A DNA stretch of 64,000 bases from Neomesorhizobium albiziae. Its GTDB lineage: Bacteria > Pseudomonadota > Alphaproteobacteria > Rhizobiales > Rhizobiaceae. The notes below the pieces were generated by a model. That model saw nothing but the letters and a program-made list of their open reading frames with translations, was not told the DNA's origin and did not search any database. The stretch lies in NCBI RefSeq assembly GCF_900114255.1, contig NZ_FOSL01000018.1, forward strand, positions 37,651 to 101,650. The letters are read 5' to 3'. Below, one piece after another: positions 53,584-62,664 of this stretch. The translations under genes and the position numbers were made by a program. The stretch's first letter is position 1, and every line of letters begins with the position of its first letter.

Positions 53584-55245
53584 TCAATTCAGCGTAACGA
53601 ACCGCCCGACCGCGGTCATTGCTTTCGGCAATCGGATCTGACCCTCAAGCCGGGCCAACCGAAGCGGCAGCGGATGCGAGAGCGGTGCGGGCGCCGCGGC
53701 GCCCAGCCTCCGCAACTGTTTCTCGGCCTTGGCCCTGACAAGCGCATTGTTCTTTGAAGAAGCAACGCTTGCGACGGTCCTGAGCACGCGCGCCGCCTCC
53801 TCGTCCCGGCGCAACGCCGCAAGGCTGCGGCCAAGACCGTATTCGGCGCCTGACAGGCCGGGCTGCAACTCGAGCAGGCGCCGGAACGCCGCCACCGCCT
53901 CCGCGTGCCGCGCGAGCGTCTGCAATTCAATCGCGTAGCGCAGCCAAGCCTTCCTCGAGTTTGCGGCCACGCCGATCAGAGTGGCGTAGCAATTGGCTGC
54001 CGCCTGATGGTCGCCGTGTGTAGCCAGCAACTGGCCCAAGCCGTAGAGCGCGCGCGGGTACCGGGCATCAGTGTGCAGAACCTGCCGGTAGACCTTTTCC
54101 GCCAGCGTCAGATCGCCGGCCGCATGCAGCCTGCCAGCTTCCTCCAGCACCCCGTTGAGCGAGCGCCGATCGAGCACTCCGCCGAGATTGGCGCCGTCGC
54201 GTGTCTGCGCCAAAAAACTGGTCAGCCGAACGTCGCGGGTGCCGAAGGAGTATTTGTAGGGTTCGTTGCCGCGCAGGAAATCATAGGTCTCGATACCCTC
54301 ACCGATCGCGTGCCGGATGGCGTGGCCGTGCAGCACAAGACCTGCGGGAATTTCGCTGAAGGTCTCATCGCGGCCGGTCATGAGGAACAGCATGGCCTTC
54401 TTGACCGGGTCCGTCAGGATGATGAGGCCGCCCAGCATCCGCTCGCCATGCCACAGCGATGGGAAATAGAGTGCGCCGTCCTTGAACGCGTCCATGATCA
54501 GGGTGCGGAAGCTCCTGACAAGGCCCAGCGTCCGATCACCCTTGCGTGGCTGCCATCTTATTCGCCACAGTTCCAAAAGGCGGTCGGTGTCAGCCGCTAG
54601 CGTCGTGGCGTCGGTGTGCCGGATTCGGAACTGATCTGCCCGGTCGACCTTGCGTAGAAAGCGGCGGATCTTCTGGCGCGTATTCGTTCCCACCTGATTG
54701 TCCAGGTAGGCGTCGAACGATGTCGGGAGCGTCACGATCGGACAAATGGCATTGTCGATATTGTCGCTCTCGTTGACGCGCCGCAGCGACCGTAGTTCGA
54801 TCCTGTCATCGGAAAGATGTTTGACGATAAGCTTGATGCGCGCGTCGGACATGCGCAGGTTCTCAAGATGCAACCTGCGCCAGTTCAATGTCTTGAGCTT
54901 GCGGCAGAAAGCAATCAGCGCACGGTCGCCATACTCGGGCTCGGCGACCATTCCGGTGTAATCGGCCGCATAGTTGCCTGCCATGTTGAGCTCATTGTGA
55001 AAGACAGCGTCGTGCTTGTTCATCCGAAGCCGCAGGCGGAGCGGAAAGAACGCGACGTAGCGCGAGCCGGCATCGCCGACACGCGCCGCGAGAATGAGGC
55101 AGGCGCCGCTGAAACGCCGGCAGTAGCTCGACAGGAACCCATGCGACAGAAAGTAATGCGCTTCGGGATCGCGCGCATAAATCGCATCCCAGTTCTCACG
55201 CAGCTTGGCGAGGTCTCCCAGATCGGTAATCACATCGACATGCAT
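53584..55245 (-). CDS. FemAB/GNAT-like acetyltransferase with C-terminal TPR repeats
   Basis: From the ATG at 55245 (MHVDVITDLGDLAKLRENWD) the product has 553 residues. Residues about 1-400 look like a CelD/BioF2-type acetyltransferase domain (GTNTRQKIRRFLRKVDRADQ, IETYDFLRGNEPYKYSFGTR). The last 150 residues form three or four TPR units (AEKVYRQVLHTDARYPRALY, AVAAFRRLLELQPGLSGAEY). It ends the type I secretion operon, 34 bases after the HlyD gene. It could modify the exported proteins or a surface polymer; neither is shown. Confidence 0.82.
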   Translation of the reverse strand: MHVDVITDLGDLAKLRENWDAIYARDPEAHYFLSHGFLSSYCRRFSGACLILAARVGDAGSRYVAFFPLRLRLRMNKHDAVFHNELNMAGNYAADYTGMVAEPEYGDRALIAFCRKLKTLNWRRLHLENLRMSDARIKLIVKHLSDDRIELRSLRRVNESDNIDNAICPIVTLPTSFDAYLDNQVGTNTRQKIRRFLRKVDRADQFRIRHTDATTLAADTDRLLELWRIRWQPRKGDRTLGLVRSFRTLIMDAFKDGALYFPSLWHGERMLGGLIILTDPVKKAMLFLMTGRDETFSEIPAGLVLHGHAIRHAIGEGIETYDFLRGNEPYKYSFGTRDVRLTSFLAQTRDGANLGGVLDRRSLNGVLEEAGRLHAAGDLTLAEKVYRQVLHTDARYPRALYGLGQLLATHGDHQAAANCYATLIGVAANSRKAWLRYAIELQTLARHAEAVAAFRRLLELQPGLSGAEYGLGRSLAALRRDEEAARVLRTVASVASSKNNALVRAKAEKQLRRLGAAAPAPLSHPLPLRLARLEGQIRLPKAMTAVGRFVTLN

Positions 55246-55279
55246 GTCAGTCCCCTCGATTTGCAATCCCCGCCCAAGG

Positions 55280-56617
55280 TCAGCGCTCGCTGAACGCGCG
55301 AGCCATCGTGTCGGTGATCGGCTTGACCAGATAGGAAAGAAATGTCCGTTCCTCCGTCTGCACCATGACTTCCGCGGGCATGCCAGGCGTCGGGACGAAT
55401 CCCGGAACGCGCTGTATTTCCGACAGCGGGAGGCTGATGCGCGCAAGGTAGATTTCTCTTGGTTCAGTCGGCGATGCGTCCGGCAGAGAGTCCGCCGATA
55501 CGTAAAACACTTCGCCGTCAAGCACCGGCGTGATCCGCTGGTTCAGGCCGACCAGTCTTACAGTTGCATTCTGACCCACGTCAACATCGTCGATATCGGT
55601 TCGCGAGATCTGCGCCTCGATCATCAGCGGCACATCGGCGGGGAGAATCTCCATGATGCTCTTGCCGCTTTCGATGACACCGCCATCGGTGTGGTAATAC
55701 ATGCGCACGATCGTGCCGCTGACTGGCGCGTGGATGGTCACCCGTTGCAGCACATTCTTGGCTTCCTCGGATTGCTGACGAACGGTATCGAGTTCCGCCT
55801 CGATGCCCTGCAACTCGTCAAGCGCCGCCTGCCGGTAGGCATCCTTCGTCTGCCCGATCTGCTGCTCAAATCGTGCGACCTGCGATGTCGATTCCTGGAC
55901 TTCCGAGATGAGGCGCCCGGCCTGCCCTTGCGCGTCCGCAATGGCTCGCTGGAGCGCATTCAGCTCCGGCTTGCGCATGAGGCCCTGCTTGAACAGCACC
56001 TGCTTGCCGCTTAGTTCCTCTTCCAGGAACGCGCGCTGCCGTTCCACGGAGTCGAGCTGCTGCTGAAAACCTTCGCGGCGATGTTTCATCGCTTGGACGT
56101 TCTGCTCGAGCAGGCCAATTTCGCTCCGCATCTTCGCCAGCGTCGCATGGAAATTGAGTTCCTGGTTCTCGATGATCGGGGCAAGGTCCGGATCATCGCG
56201 ATTCTCGTCGACGGCCCGGGGATAGATCACGGCGGATGCGCCGGTCTGCTGCGCCGTCAGCCGCGCGACGATCGCTTCCAGCCGCATCTGACGCAGGAAC
56301 AGTTGCCGCTCCCTGGCAAGCGCCGCGGTTTCATCCATCATGACCAGCGGCTGCCCGGCGGTGACGCGATCGCCCTCGTTGACCAGCAGGTCCTTGATAA
56401 CGCCACCTTCCAGATGCTGGATGATCTTGTTCTGACCGGTTGCGACGAAGCTGCCCTGGGCGATCACCGCGGCGGCCAACGGCGCGGTTGCCGCCCAAAC
56501 ACCAAATCCGCCGAACGTCATGGCAATCAGCGCGAGACCGATCGCGGTCTGCCGCCAGATCGATCGCGGCACTTGCGAATACCATTCGATGTCATGGACG
56601 GCTGCTATGTCGGACAT
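55280..56617 (-). CDS. Type I secretion membrane fusion protein (HlyD/PrsE type)
   Basis: The 445-residue protein has a short cytoplasmic start, one membrane helix (QTAIGLALIAMTFGGFGVWA), a lipoyl-like hairpin (GSFVATGQNKIIQHLEGGVI), long coiled coils (residues about 150-300) and a beta-barrel end (QISRTDIDDVDVGQNATVRL, PGMPAEVMVQTEERTFLSYL). It links the ABC exporter to an outer-membrane channel of TolC type. No such channel gene is nearby. It is 12 bases after the exporter gene. Confidence 0.94.
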   Translation of the reverse strand: MSDIAAVHDIEWYSQVPRSIWRQTAIGLALIAMTFGGFGVWAATAPLAAAVIAQGSFVATGQNKIIQHLEGGVIKDLLVNEGDRVTAGQPLVMMDETAALARERQLFLRQMRLEAIVARLTAQQTGASAVIYPRAVDENRDDPDLAPIIENQELNFHATLAKMRSEIGLLEQNVQAMKHRREGFQQQLDSVERQRAFLEEELSGKQVLFKQGLMRKPELNALQRAIADAQGQAGRLISEVQESTSQVARFEQQIGQTKDAYRQAALDELQGIEAELDTVRQQSEEAKNVLQRVTIHAPVSGTIVRMYYHTDGGVIESGKSIMEILPADVPLMIEAQISRTDIDDVDVGQNATVRLVGLNQRITPVLDGEVFYVSADSLPDASPTEPREIYLARISLPLSEIQRVPGFVPTPGMPAEVMVQTEERTFLSYLVKPITDTMARAFSER

Positions 56618-56629
56618 TGCTTGCCTCGC

Positions 56630-58714
56630 TTACGTAATCTGATGACCGAACGCGCCGCCTTCGATGGACAGGCCGCGCTGCGCGAGCGCCTTCAGAACAT
56701 CTTCCCGTGCCCCGAACAGCGCGACCGTGCCGTTCACCAACAACAGGATCTTGTCGACATGCTTCAGCAACGCTGGTCGTTGGGTGATCGTGACGACCGT
56801 GATCTTGTTTTTCTTGGCGTGCGTAAGCGCGCGTTCAAGCGCCACGTCGCCGGCCGCATCGAGGTTGGAGTTCGGCTCGTCGAGCACCACCATGCGCGGA
56901 TTGCCGAAGAAAGCGCGGGCCAGCGCGATGCGCTGCTTCTGGCCTCCCGAGAGCGGCGCGCCGTCCGCGGCGACAAATGTTTCGTAGCCGTGCGGCAGCG
57001 TTGCGATCATTTCATGCACGTCAGCCAGGCTCGCCGCCTCATAGATCTGAGCGTCGGTCGCATCGTCGCGCATGCGGGCGATGTTGGCCTTGATGGATGC
57101 GGGGAACAGTTGAACATCCTGCGGCAGATAGCCGATGTTCTCGCCGAATTGCCGCTGGTCCCAGTTGCGCAGGTCCATGAGATCGAGGCGGACATTGCCA
57201 GACGTTGGCAGGATCGAGCCGACGAGCATCTTGCCCAGCGTTGTCTTGCCTGCGCCGGAATTGCCGATGATGGCGAGTGATTCGCCCGGCTCCAGCGTGA
57301 AGCCAATGCCATTGAGCACAACGCGCTTCGTGCCCTGAGGCACAAACAGCAGCCGCTCGACATCGAGCCTGCCTTCCGGCCTCGGCAGGTTAAGTCTCTC
57401 GAAATTAAGTGGAGAGGCCTGCAGGAGCGCCGCGATCCGGCCGTAGGCTGCACGCGACTGGACAAACTGGTTCCATCCCTCGATCGCGCCTTCGATAGGG
57501 GCAAGAGCCCGGCCGGCGATAATCGAGGCGCCGATGACCATACCGCCGGTCAGTTCACCCGCGATCGCCAAGTGGGCGCCCCAGCCGAGCATGGTGACCT
57601 GCGTCAGCATGCGAACCATCTTCGACAACGAAGCGAAGGCGATGTTCCGGTCTTGGGCAATGACCTGTGCCCTGAGCGAGTTTGCGGTGTCCTTGCCCCA
57701 GATTCGAACCGCCTCGGGGATCATCGCCAGCGCGTTGATGATCTGCGAGTTGCGCGACATCGAATCGAGGTGGAGGTTTGCCTTGCTCAGATGCGTATTG
57801 GCTTCGCCGAACGATTTTTCGGTCGCGCGCTGGTTCATCAACGCGATGACCAGCAGCAGAAATGCGGAGCAAACGACGATGGCGCCCAGGTGGAAGTGGA
57901 TCAGCAGCACGACTAACAGGAACAGCGGCGCCAAGGGTGCATCGAGAAAGGAGAGTAGCGTGCCGGAAACCAGAAACGAGCGCAGCTGCTGCAGATCGCC
58001 GAGCGTTTGATATTCGCGTCCGTTGCTGTGCAGCGACGCCCTGGCGGCCGCGCTCAGGATTGGCGCGCCGAGCTGGGCGGCAACCTCCACCGCGGTGCGC
58101 ATCAGGATGAAGCGCCGGATTGCGTCGAACATCGCTTGAAGCACGACGGCCCCAATGATCACCACCGTCAGCATGATCAGGGTATCAGTCGAGCGGCTGG
58201 TGAGAACGCGGTCGGATATCTGGAAGAGATAGACCGGTATGGCCAGTACGAGGACGTTGGTCGCGATCGTGAAAAGCATCACGATCGCCAAATTCTTCCT
58301 GACGACAGCCAGTCCGGTCTTCAGCGATGCACCGAAATCGATCGGACCCAGCCGCTTGTGAAATACCGGGCCATTGCCGCCACCACCCCCACCACCGCCG
58401 CCGCGATCCGCAGGCGGGGCTGGAGTGTTCGGCGGGCCGCTTCTTGCGACAACCGGGCCGGTGTCGGCATCGATTGTGACCATGCCAATTGGCGCTGACG
58501 ATTTCTTCATTTCAAGGGTTGCCGGTGGATCGAGCCGCGCTTCAGTTTCTTGTATCTTGTCGCTGCGATCTGCGGTCGGGTTCACAGTTGCGGCGGTTGC
58601 TTCGTCCACCGGCTGGCTGGGTTTGGATGGCTGCGCGGCCGGGTCGCGTATGCCCGTCTTCGTTTCTAGTTCGTTTCTGAAATCGTCGATGGATGGATCG
58701 CGTTCCTGCAGCAT
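56630..58714 (-). CDS. Type I secretion ABC exporter (PrtD type) with altered H-loop
   Basis: From the ATG at 58714 (AGGGGA upstream) the product has 694 residues. There is an unusual 130-residue hydrophilic N-terminus with nine consecutive Gly at 105-113, then a six-helix membrane domain and an ATPase domain. The ATPase has Walker A GNSGAGKT (484-491), signature LSGGQ (588-592) and Walker B VVLDEP (609-614). The H-loop, normally His, is Gln at residue 645 (TITQRP). All other motifs are intact. It would export the two acidic proteins encoded upstream. Confidence 0.92.
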   Translation of the reverse strand: MLQERDPSIDDFRNELETKTGIRDPAAQPSKPSQPVDEATAATVNPTADRSDKIQETEARLDPPATLEMKKSSAPIGMVTIDADTGPVVARSGPPNTPAPPADRGGGGGGGGGNGPVFHKRLGPIDFGASLKTGLAVVRKNLAIVMLFTIATNVLVLAIPVYLFQISDRVLTSRSTDTLIMLTVVIIGAVVLQAMFDAIRRFILMRTAVEVAAQLGAPILSAAARASLHSNGREYQTLGDLQQLRSFLVSGTLLSFLDAPLAPLFLLVVLLIHFHLGAIVVCSAFLLLVIALMNQRATEKSFGEANTHLSKANLHLDSMSRNSQIINALAMIPEAVRIWGKDTANSLRAQVIAQDRNIAFASLSKMVRMLTQVTMLGWGAHLAIAGELTGGMVIGASIIAGRALAPIEGAIEGWNQFVQSRAAYGRIAALLQASPLNFERLNLPRPEGRLDVERLLFVPQGTKRVVLNGIGFTLEPGESLAIIGNSGAGKTTLGKMLVGSILPTSGNVRLDLMDLRNWDQRQFGENIGYLPQDVQLFPASIKANIARMRDDATDAQIYEAASLADVHEMIATLPHGYETFVAADGAPLSGGQKQRIALARAFFGNPRMVVLDEPNSNLDAAGDVALERALTHAKKNKITVVTITQRPALLKHVDKILLLVNGTVALFGAREDVLKALAQRGLSIEGGAFGHQIT

Positions 58715-58776
58715 GGTTTCCCCTGAGGTTCGTCGATTGTACCGAAGGCCGCCCGGAGGCGGCGGCAAGCGCCCGG

Positions 58777-60774
58777 CTAGCCCAACATAATCTCGCTCGG
58801 TGCATGATCAGCGGCTGGCATCGGCTGAATCAGCGGATCGCCGTCACCGGCTTCGTCCGTCAAGCCATCGTCGAGGAAAGCGACCGCCTCATTGACGAGC
58901 TGGTCGGGATCCTGAGCCGCGAGACCCCTGTCGTCCTCGATGAGGTTTGCCTGGATCAGCACCTCGTCGGAGTATTGACCGCCGCCGACATAGGTCTTGT
59001 CCGTTGCATCGACGTCGACAATCGCGGCAAAGTTCACCAGTTCATTGTTGCCGGTCGTCAGCGTCCACTCGGCCTCGGGATGGGGAAACAGCTCATTCAT
59101 CGCCAGCGCCACCTGGTCGCTGTCGCCGAGGATGTTCGTCTGCTTCACGTAGTTGAGGTTCAGCATGTCGCCGGAGATGTAGAGCACGCGCAGTGAATCG
59201 AGGCCGGCAAAAGCGGAATCGCCAAGAAGCCCCTTCAGTGCCGTATCGTCGCCTGCTGCCAGCCCTTGCGCCGCCGCAAGATACTCCGAGGGCATCACCA
59301 ACGGTCCGGAGCCGCCGTCTATCTCGGCGATAGCAGCCTGGTTCCAGAGGAGATTGTTTCCAGCGGCGACCGATGCTTCGCCGTTTGTCTCAAACCCGTC
59401 GACGGCTCCGATCAGGTCGTTGTCCAGAAGCACGTTGAGCTGCTGGATCAGGTTGGCGTCGTAGAGGCTGCCGCCCACCACGATCAGGTCGTAGTGGCGG
59501 CCAAGCTCTTCCAGCGACACGTCGTTGACGGCGGTGTTCTCGCCTGTCCCAATCTTGGAGGTGACGCCCGATGAGGATAGCACGGCGATATCGTTGTCGC
59601 TGACGAACGAGTACTGCTCGATCCAGTTCAGAATTGTCAGATCGCCCTCGATTTTGGTGACCACCCAGTTTTTGGGAAAATCCTCGACTGCGTCTGCTGC
59701 CGCCTGCGCGGCTTCGGGCGCGATGTGTTTGAACATCGCAATGTTGAACAGCCCCTCGGCGCCCTGCTCATCGCGTACCCACCCGTTGAGCGTTTGACCG
59801 AGCGAATCGACGTCGCTGACTGCGTTGATCTGGACAATTGCGTTGAGTTCGACCGAATCACCCGCCACGGCAAGGACCGTCGAAGTAGCCCAGCTGTTGG
59901 TCACGACGGCGGAGTTCACCAGGGTGTTGCCGCCGGCTTGCAGCTCGACAGACACGTCTATTTCGAGTTCGCCTTCAGCATTGAAATGCGCGTTGACTTC
60001 CAGTTCGGGAAGCGGGCCGTCTGTCTCTTCCTCGTCCTTGAGAAAATCGGCGTAGTCGGCAAGGTCGGGCGCTTCTTCGACAGATTGGCCGTTGACGTAG
60101 ATGCCGTCAATCTGATCCGCCTTGATGATCGTAACATCGTCGCCCGCAACATCGATCATGCCGTCCAGCAGTTCGGCGGCGGTCAAGATGAACTCGCCTA
60201 TGTCTCCGTCTGTGCTGTCCAGTGTCAGATCGTCGATCGGCGAAAGGTCGGCCGCAGCTTCCTGCATGACGCCGAGCATCGACTGGTCCGCCGGCCCTGG
60301 GTTGAAGACCAGGCCATGGCCGCCCGCACTGACATAGTCGTTGTCGTCGAGCCGGATGGTCTGCTTGACGACAATGCCGATGCTGCCTGGCGGCGGCGGT
60401 TCAAATATCTCGCTTAGCGATGGACTGTGGTTCACTATCCGGCCGCCCAGCACGTTCTGCACGGCGTCCTGGATATTTGCCGACAATTCGCCACCCAAAT
60501 CCAATGTCGGTGGATTGAAGACAAAATCCGACGGCGCATTGATGCGATGGAGTTCGGGGGGCTTTGGCATGTAGGGGATGTCGGGCTGGTAGTCGATCAG
60601 CGGGTATGGAGCCTGAACGTCGACGTCGGCATCGGGAAGAGGTTGTTCCAGTTCGGCCGCCTTTCGGCTGGCCGCAAACTCCTCGTAAGCCTTCTTCAGG
60701 CGTGCCTGTTCGGTTACTGCCTCGAATTCACCGATAAAGTGGGAAATGATCTGCGTAACCTTGTCCATGTACAT
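58777..60774 (-). CDS. Acidic internally repeated protein, putative type I secretion substrate
   Basis: The 665-residue, strongly acidic protein has no Sec signal or membrane helix. A GGAGG site lies 6 bases before the ATG. Internal repeats are visible: EGDLTILNWIEQYSFVSDND (from 376), GGSLYDANLIQQLNVLLDND (from 434) and SGDMLNLNYVKQTNILGDSD (from 534), plus GGNTLVNSAVVT (281), GNNLLWNQAAIA (472) and GNNELVNFAAIV (575). It lies between the repeat protein and the exporter. Export is inferred from context and lack of another signal. Confidence 0.8.
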   Translation of the reverse strand: MYMDKVTQIISHFIGEFEAVTEQARLKKAYEEFAASRKAAELEQPLPDADVDVQAPYPLIDYQPDIPYMPKPPELHRINAPSDFVFNPPTLDLGGELSANIQDAVQNVLGGRIVNHSPSLSEIFEPPPPGSIGIVVKQTIRLDDNDYVSAGGHGLVFNPGPADQSMLGVMQEAAADLSPIDDLTLDSTDGDIGEFILTAAELLDGMIDVAGDDVTIIKADQIDGIYVNGQSVEEAPDLADYADFLKDEEETDGPLPELEVNAHFNAEGELEIDVSVELQAGGNTLVNSAVVTNSWATSTVLAVAGDSVELNAIVQINAVSDVDSLGQTLNGWVRDEQGAEGLFNIAMFKHIAPEAAQAAADAVEDFPKNWVVTKIEGDLTILNWIEQYSFVSDNDIAVLSSSGVTSKIGTGENTAVNDVSLEELGRHYDLIVVGGSLYDANLIQQLNVLLDNDLIGAVDGFETNGEASVAAGNNLLWNQAAIAEIDGGSGPLVMPSEYLAAAQGLAAGDDTALKGLLGDSAFAGLDSLRVLYISGDMLNLNYVKQTNILGDSDQVALAMNELFPHPEAEWTLTTGNNELVNFAAIVDVDATDKTYVGGGQYSDEVLIQANLIEDDRGLAAQDPDQLVNEAVAFLDDGLTDEAGDGDPLIQPMPAADHAPSEIMLG

Positions 60775-60814
60775 GGTCGGCCTCCGCCATCGGAATACTG
60801 ATTATCGGGCGCGT

Positions 60815-60846
60815 GAAGACTGCGCGAATTGCTTCGCGCAGTCTTC
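60815..60846. terminator. Perfect 14-base hairpin between the two acidic-protein genes
   Basis: GAAGACTGCGCGAA (60815-60828) pairs perfectly with TTCGCGCAGTCTTC (60833-60846) around a 4-base loop. It lies 19 bases after the stop of the 599-residue protein. On the coding strand no T-run follows, so it is likely an attenuator or 3' stabiliser. It would make the first gene the most abundant product of the operon. Confidence 0.7.
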
Positions 60847-60864
60847 TTTCAGAACGCGTAGGTA

Positions 60865-62664
60865 CTACGCATCTTCACCGGTGACCGTGTTGTTGAAGTC
60901 GCCACCGACAACCGTCGTGTCGACGGTATTGCCTTGCAGGTTGGCGCCCATCACGATCTGCTGGTTGAATGCGCTGATATCGATGATCGCGTCAGCGGAG
61001 GCTTCGCTCGTGCCGGTGACGAAGCCGTCATCGCCATTTTGCGAACCCCACATGCCGCCTTCACCGCCAGCACCGCCAGCGCCGGTCGAGGCAATGCCGC
61101 CATTGCCGCCAGCACCGCCAGCACCGCCAGCAGCGACTCCGATGGCGTGGCCACCGTAACCGTCAGCCCAGGCGCCGCTCAGCGCGCTGCCGCCGTCGCC
61201 AGATGCCCACGATCCCGATGCGCCGCCGGTCCCGGATCCACCGGTTGCCGGACCAGTCGAGGCGTTTCCGCCGGTCCCGTTGCCGCCGTTGCCGCCGTCG
61301 CCGCCGGCTCCGAGGCCAACACCAACGCCGAGACCCAGACCGATGCCTGCGCCATAGGCGTCGCCAGCGTCGGACTTCGCGTCACCACCGTCGGAATCGG
61401 CGTCACCACCGTCGGAATCGGCGTCGCCCGTCGAACCGGACCTGCCGCCGTCGGAGTCAGCATCGCCGCCATCGCCACCTTCGGACTTGGCGTCTCCGCC
61501 TTCACCGTACGCAATGATCGGGATGTAGCCATCAATGCCGTCACCGCCTTCGGACTTCGCGTCACCGCCGTCGCCGCCTTCGGACTTGGCGTCGCCGCCA
61601 TTGCCGCTGTCGCCGCTGTCGGCCTTCGCGTCGCCGCCGTCGGCCTTCGCGTCGCCGCCGTCAGACTTGGCATCGCCAGCTTCAGCACTGGCTGCACCGA
61701 GACCCAGACCAGCGCCCAGGCCAAGGCCGAAGCCGTCGCCGCCGCGGCCGCCGCCGCCGCCATTGCCATCGCCGCCGTCGGCATCGTTCTTGGCGTCGCC
61801 GCCGTCGCCGTCGCCGCCGTCAGAATCGGAATCGTTCTTGGCGTCGCCACCAAGTGCGGCGCTCAGCGCGAGGCCGCCCTTGCCGTCGCCGGCTTCGAGG
61901 TCTTCGTTCTTGGCGTCGCCGCCGTTGCCGCCGTCGCCACCATTGGCCTTGGCTTCACCGCCGCCGCCGCCGCCGCCGCCGCCAGCATCAATGCCGTCGC
62001 CAGCGGATGCATCGCCCGCGTTGGCATCGCCGTTCTGTTGGAACGTGCCGGTATTCTGGAGGTTGGCACTGTGGAGTACGTCATTGTCGGTCATCGTGGC
62101 GATCTGATTGATCGCCATGCCGGTGTCGTTTCCTTCGCCATTGAGCGAGTCGTTCAGGACGTCCTTGAACGTCACGTCATCGCCTGGGTCGTAGGTGACC
62201 TTGCCGTCGTGATTGACGATCACGTCGGAAACATCTCCGTTGACGTCGAAGTCAGCGAAATCGTTGTCTTCCTTGTAGTCGCCGAGACGGCCCTTCAGGT
62301 CGAGATCGACATCAACGTCGACATCAACCTTGTTCTCGTTGATGTTTACGTTCTTGTTGTCGCTCTTGGATTCGCTGTTTGACTCACTCTTGGAGTCACT
62401 CTTCGAGTCGCTATCGCTCTTGGAGTCAGCGTCGCTGTACGAATCCGAATCGCTTTCCGAATCGGCTTCACTCTTCGCATCGGACTCGGAGTCGGACTTC
62501 GCGTCTGCGTCGGCATCCGCATCAGCGTCTGCATCAGCGTCTGCGTCTGCATCGGCCTTCGCGTCGGCCTTCGCATCGGCATCCGCATCGGCTTCAGCTT
62601 CGGGATCCCACTTGCGGCCAGAATCCATTCCGAATGCGCCAATACCGTTGGTTCTGTCACTCAT
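60865..62664 (-). CDS. Low-complexity acidic Gly-rich repeat protein, putative type I secretion substrate
   Basis: From the ATG at 62664 (AAGGA upstream) the product has 599 residues. Residues 22-105 are alternating acidic Ala-Asp, then Ser-Asp/Lys, dipeptides. Residues 110-225 are ordinary, acidic sequence. Residues 226-550 are Gly-rich with repeats of GGDAKSD/GGDAKAD/GGDADSD type. The ANLQ-type motifs AINQIATMTDNDVLHSANLQ (184) and NQQIVMGANLQGNT (567) flank the Gly-rich region. No Sec signal or Cys is present. It is the first operon gene and probably forms a matrix or surface layer after export. Confidence 0.82.
   Translation of the reverse strand: MSDRTNGIGAFGMDSGRKWDPEAEADADADAKADAKADADADADADADADADADAKSDSESDAKSEADSESDSDSYSDADSKSDSDSKSDSKSESNSESKSDNKNVNINENKVDVDVDVDLDLKGRLGDYKEDNDFADFDVNGDVSDVIVNHDGKVTYDPGDDVTFKDVLNDSLNGEGNDTGMAINQIATMTDNDVLHSANLQNTGTFQQNGDANAGDASAGDGIDAGGGGGGGGGEAKANGGDGGNGGDAKNEDLEAGDGKGGLALSAALGGDAKNDSDSDGGDGDGGDAKNDADGGDGNGGGGGRGGDGFGLGLGAGLGLGAASAEAGDAKSDGGDAKADGGDAKADSGDSGNGGDAKSEGGDGGDAKSEGGDGIDGYIPIIAYGEGGDAKSEGGDGGDADSDGGRSGSTGDADSDGGDADSDGGDAKSDAGDAYGAGIGLGLGVGVGLGAGGDGGNGGNGTGGNASTGPATGGSGTGGASGSWASGDGGSALSGAWADGYGGHAIGVAAGGAGGAGGNGGIASTGAGGAGGEGGMWGSQNGDDGFVTGTSEASADAIIDISAFNQQIVMGANLQGNTVDTTVVGGDFNNTVTGEDA
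61370..61690 (-). repeat. Heptapeptide-coding tandem repeats in the acidic protein gene
   Basis: The DNA shows degenerate 21-base units coding for GGDA(K/D)(S/A)(D/E). Two near-identical copies lie at about 61379-61421 and more at 61460-61680. All copies stay in frame with no stop, so length changes by slippage would only add or remove repeats. This pattern also creates the long antisense open frame on the other strand. Confidence 0.8.

Noticed and set aside
61370..61690. Regularly spaced repeats that might suggest a CRISPR array
   Set aside because: The units are in-frame 21-base codon repeats without unique spacers, inside a coding region. No cas gene is present.
60934..62382. A 482-codon open frame on the plus strand rich in Ala, Val and Ile
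   Set aside because: It is antisense to the repeat protein gene. Its openness follows from the GC-rich in-frame repeats, and it has no ribosome site or family character.
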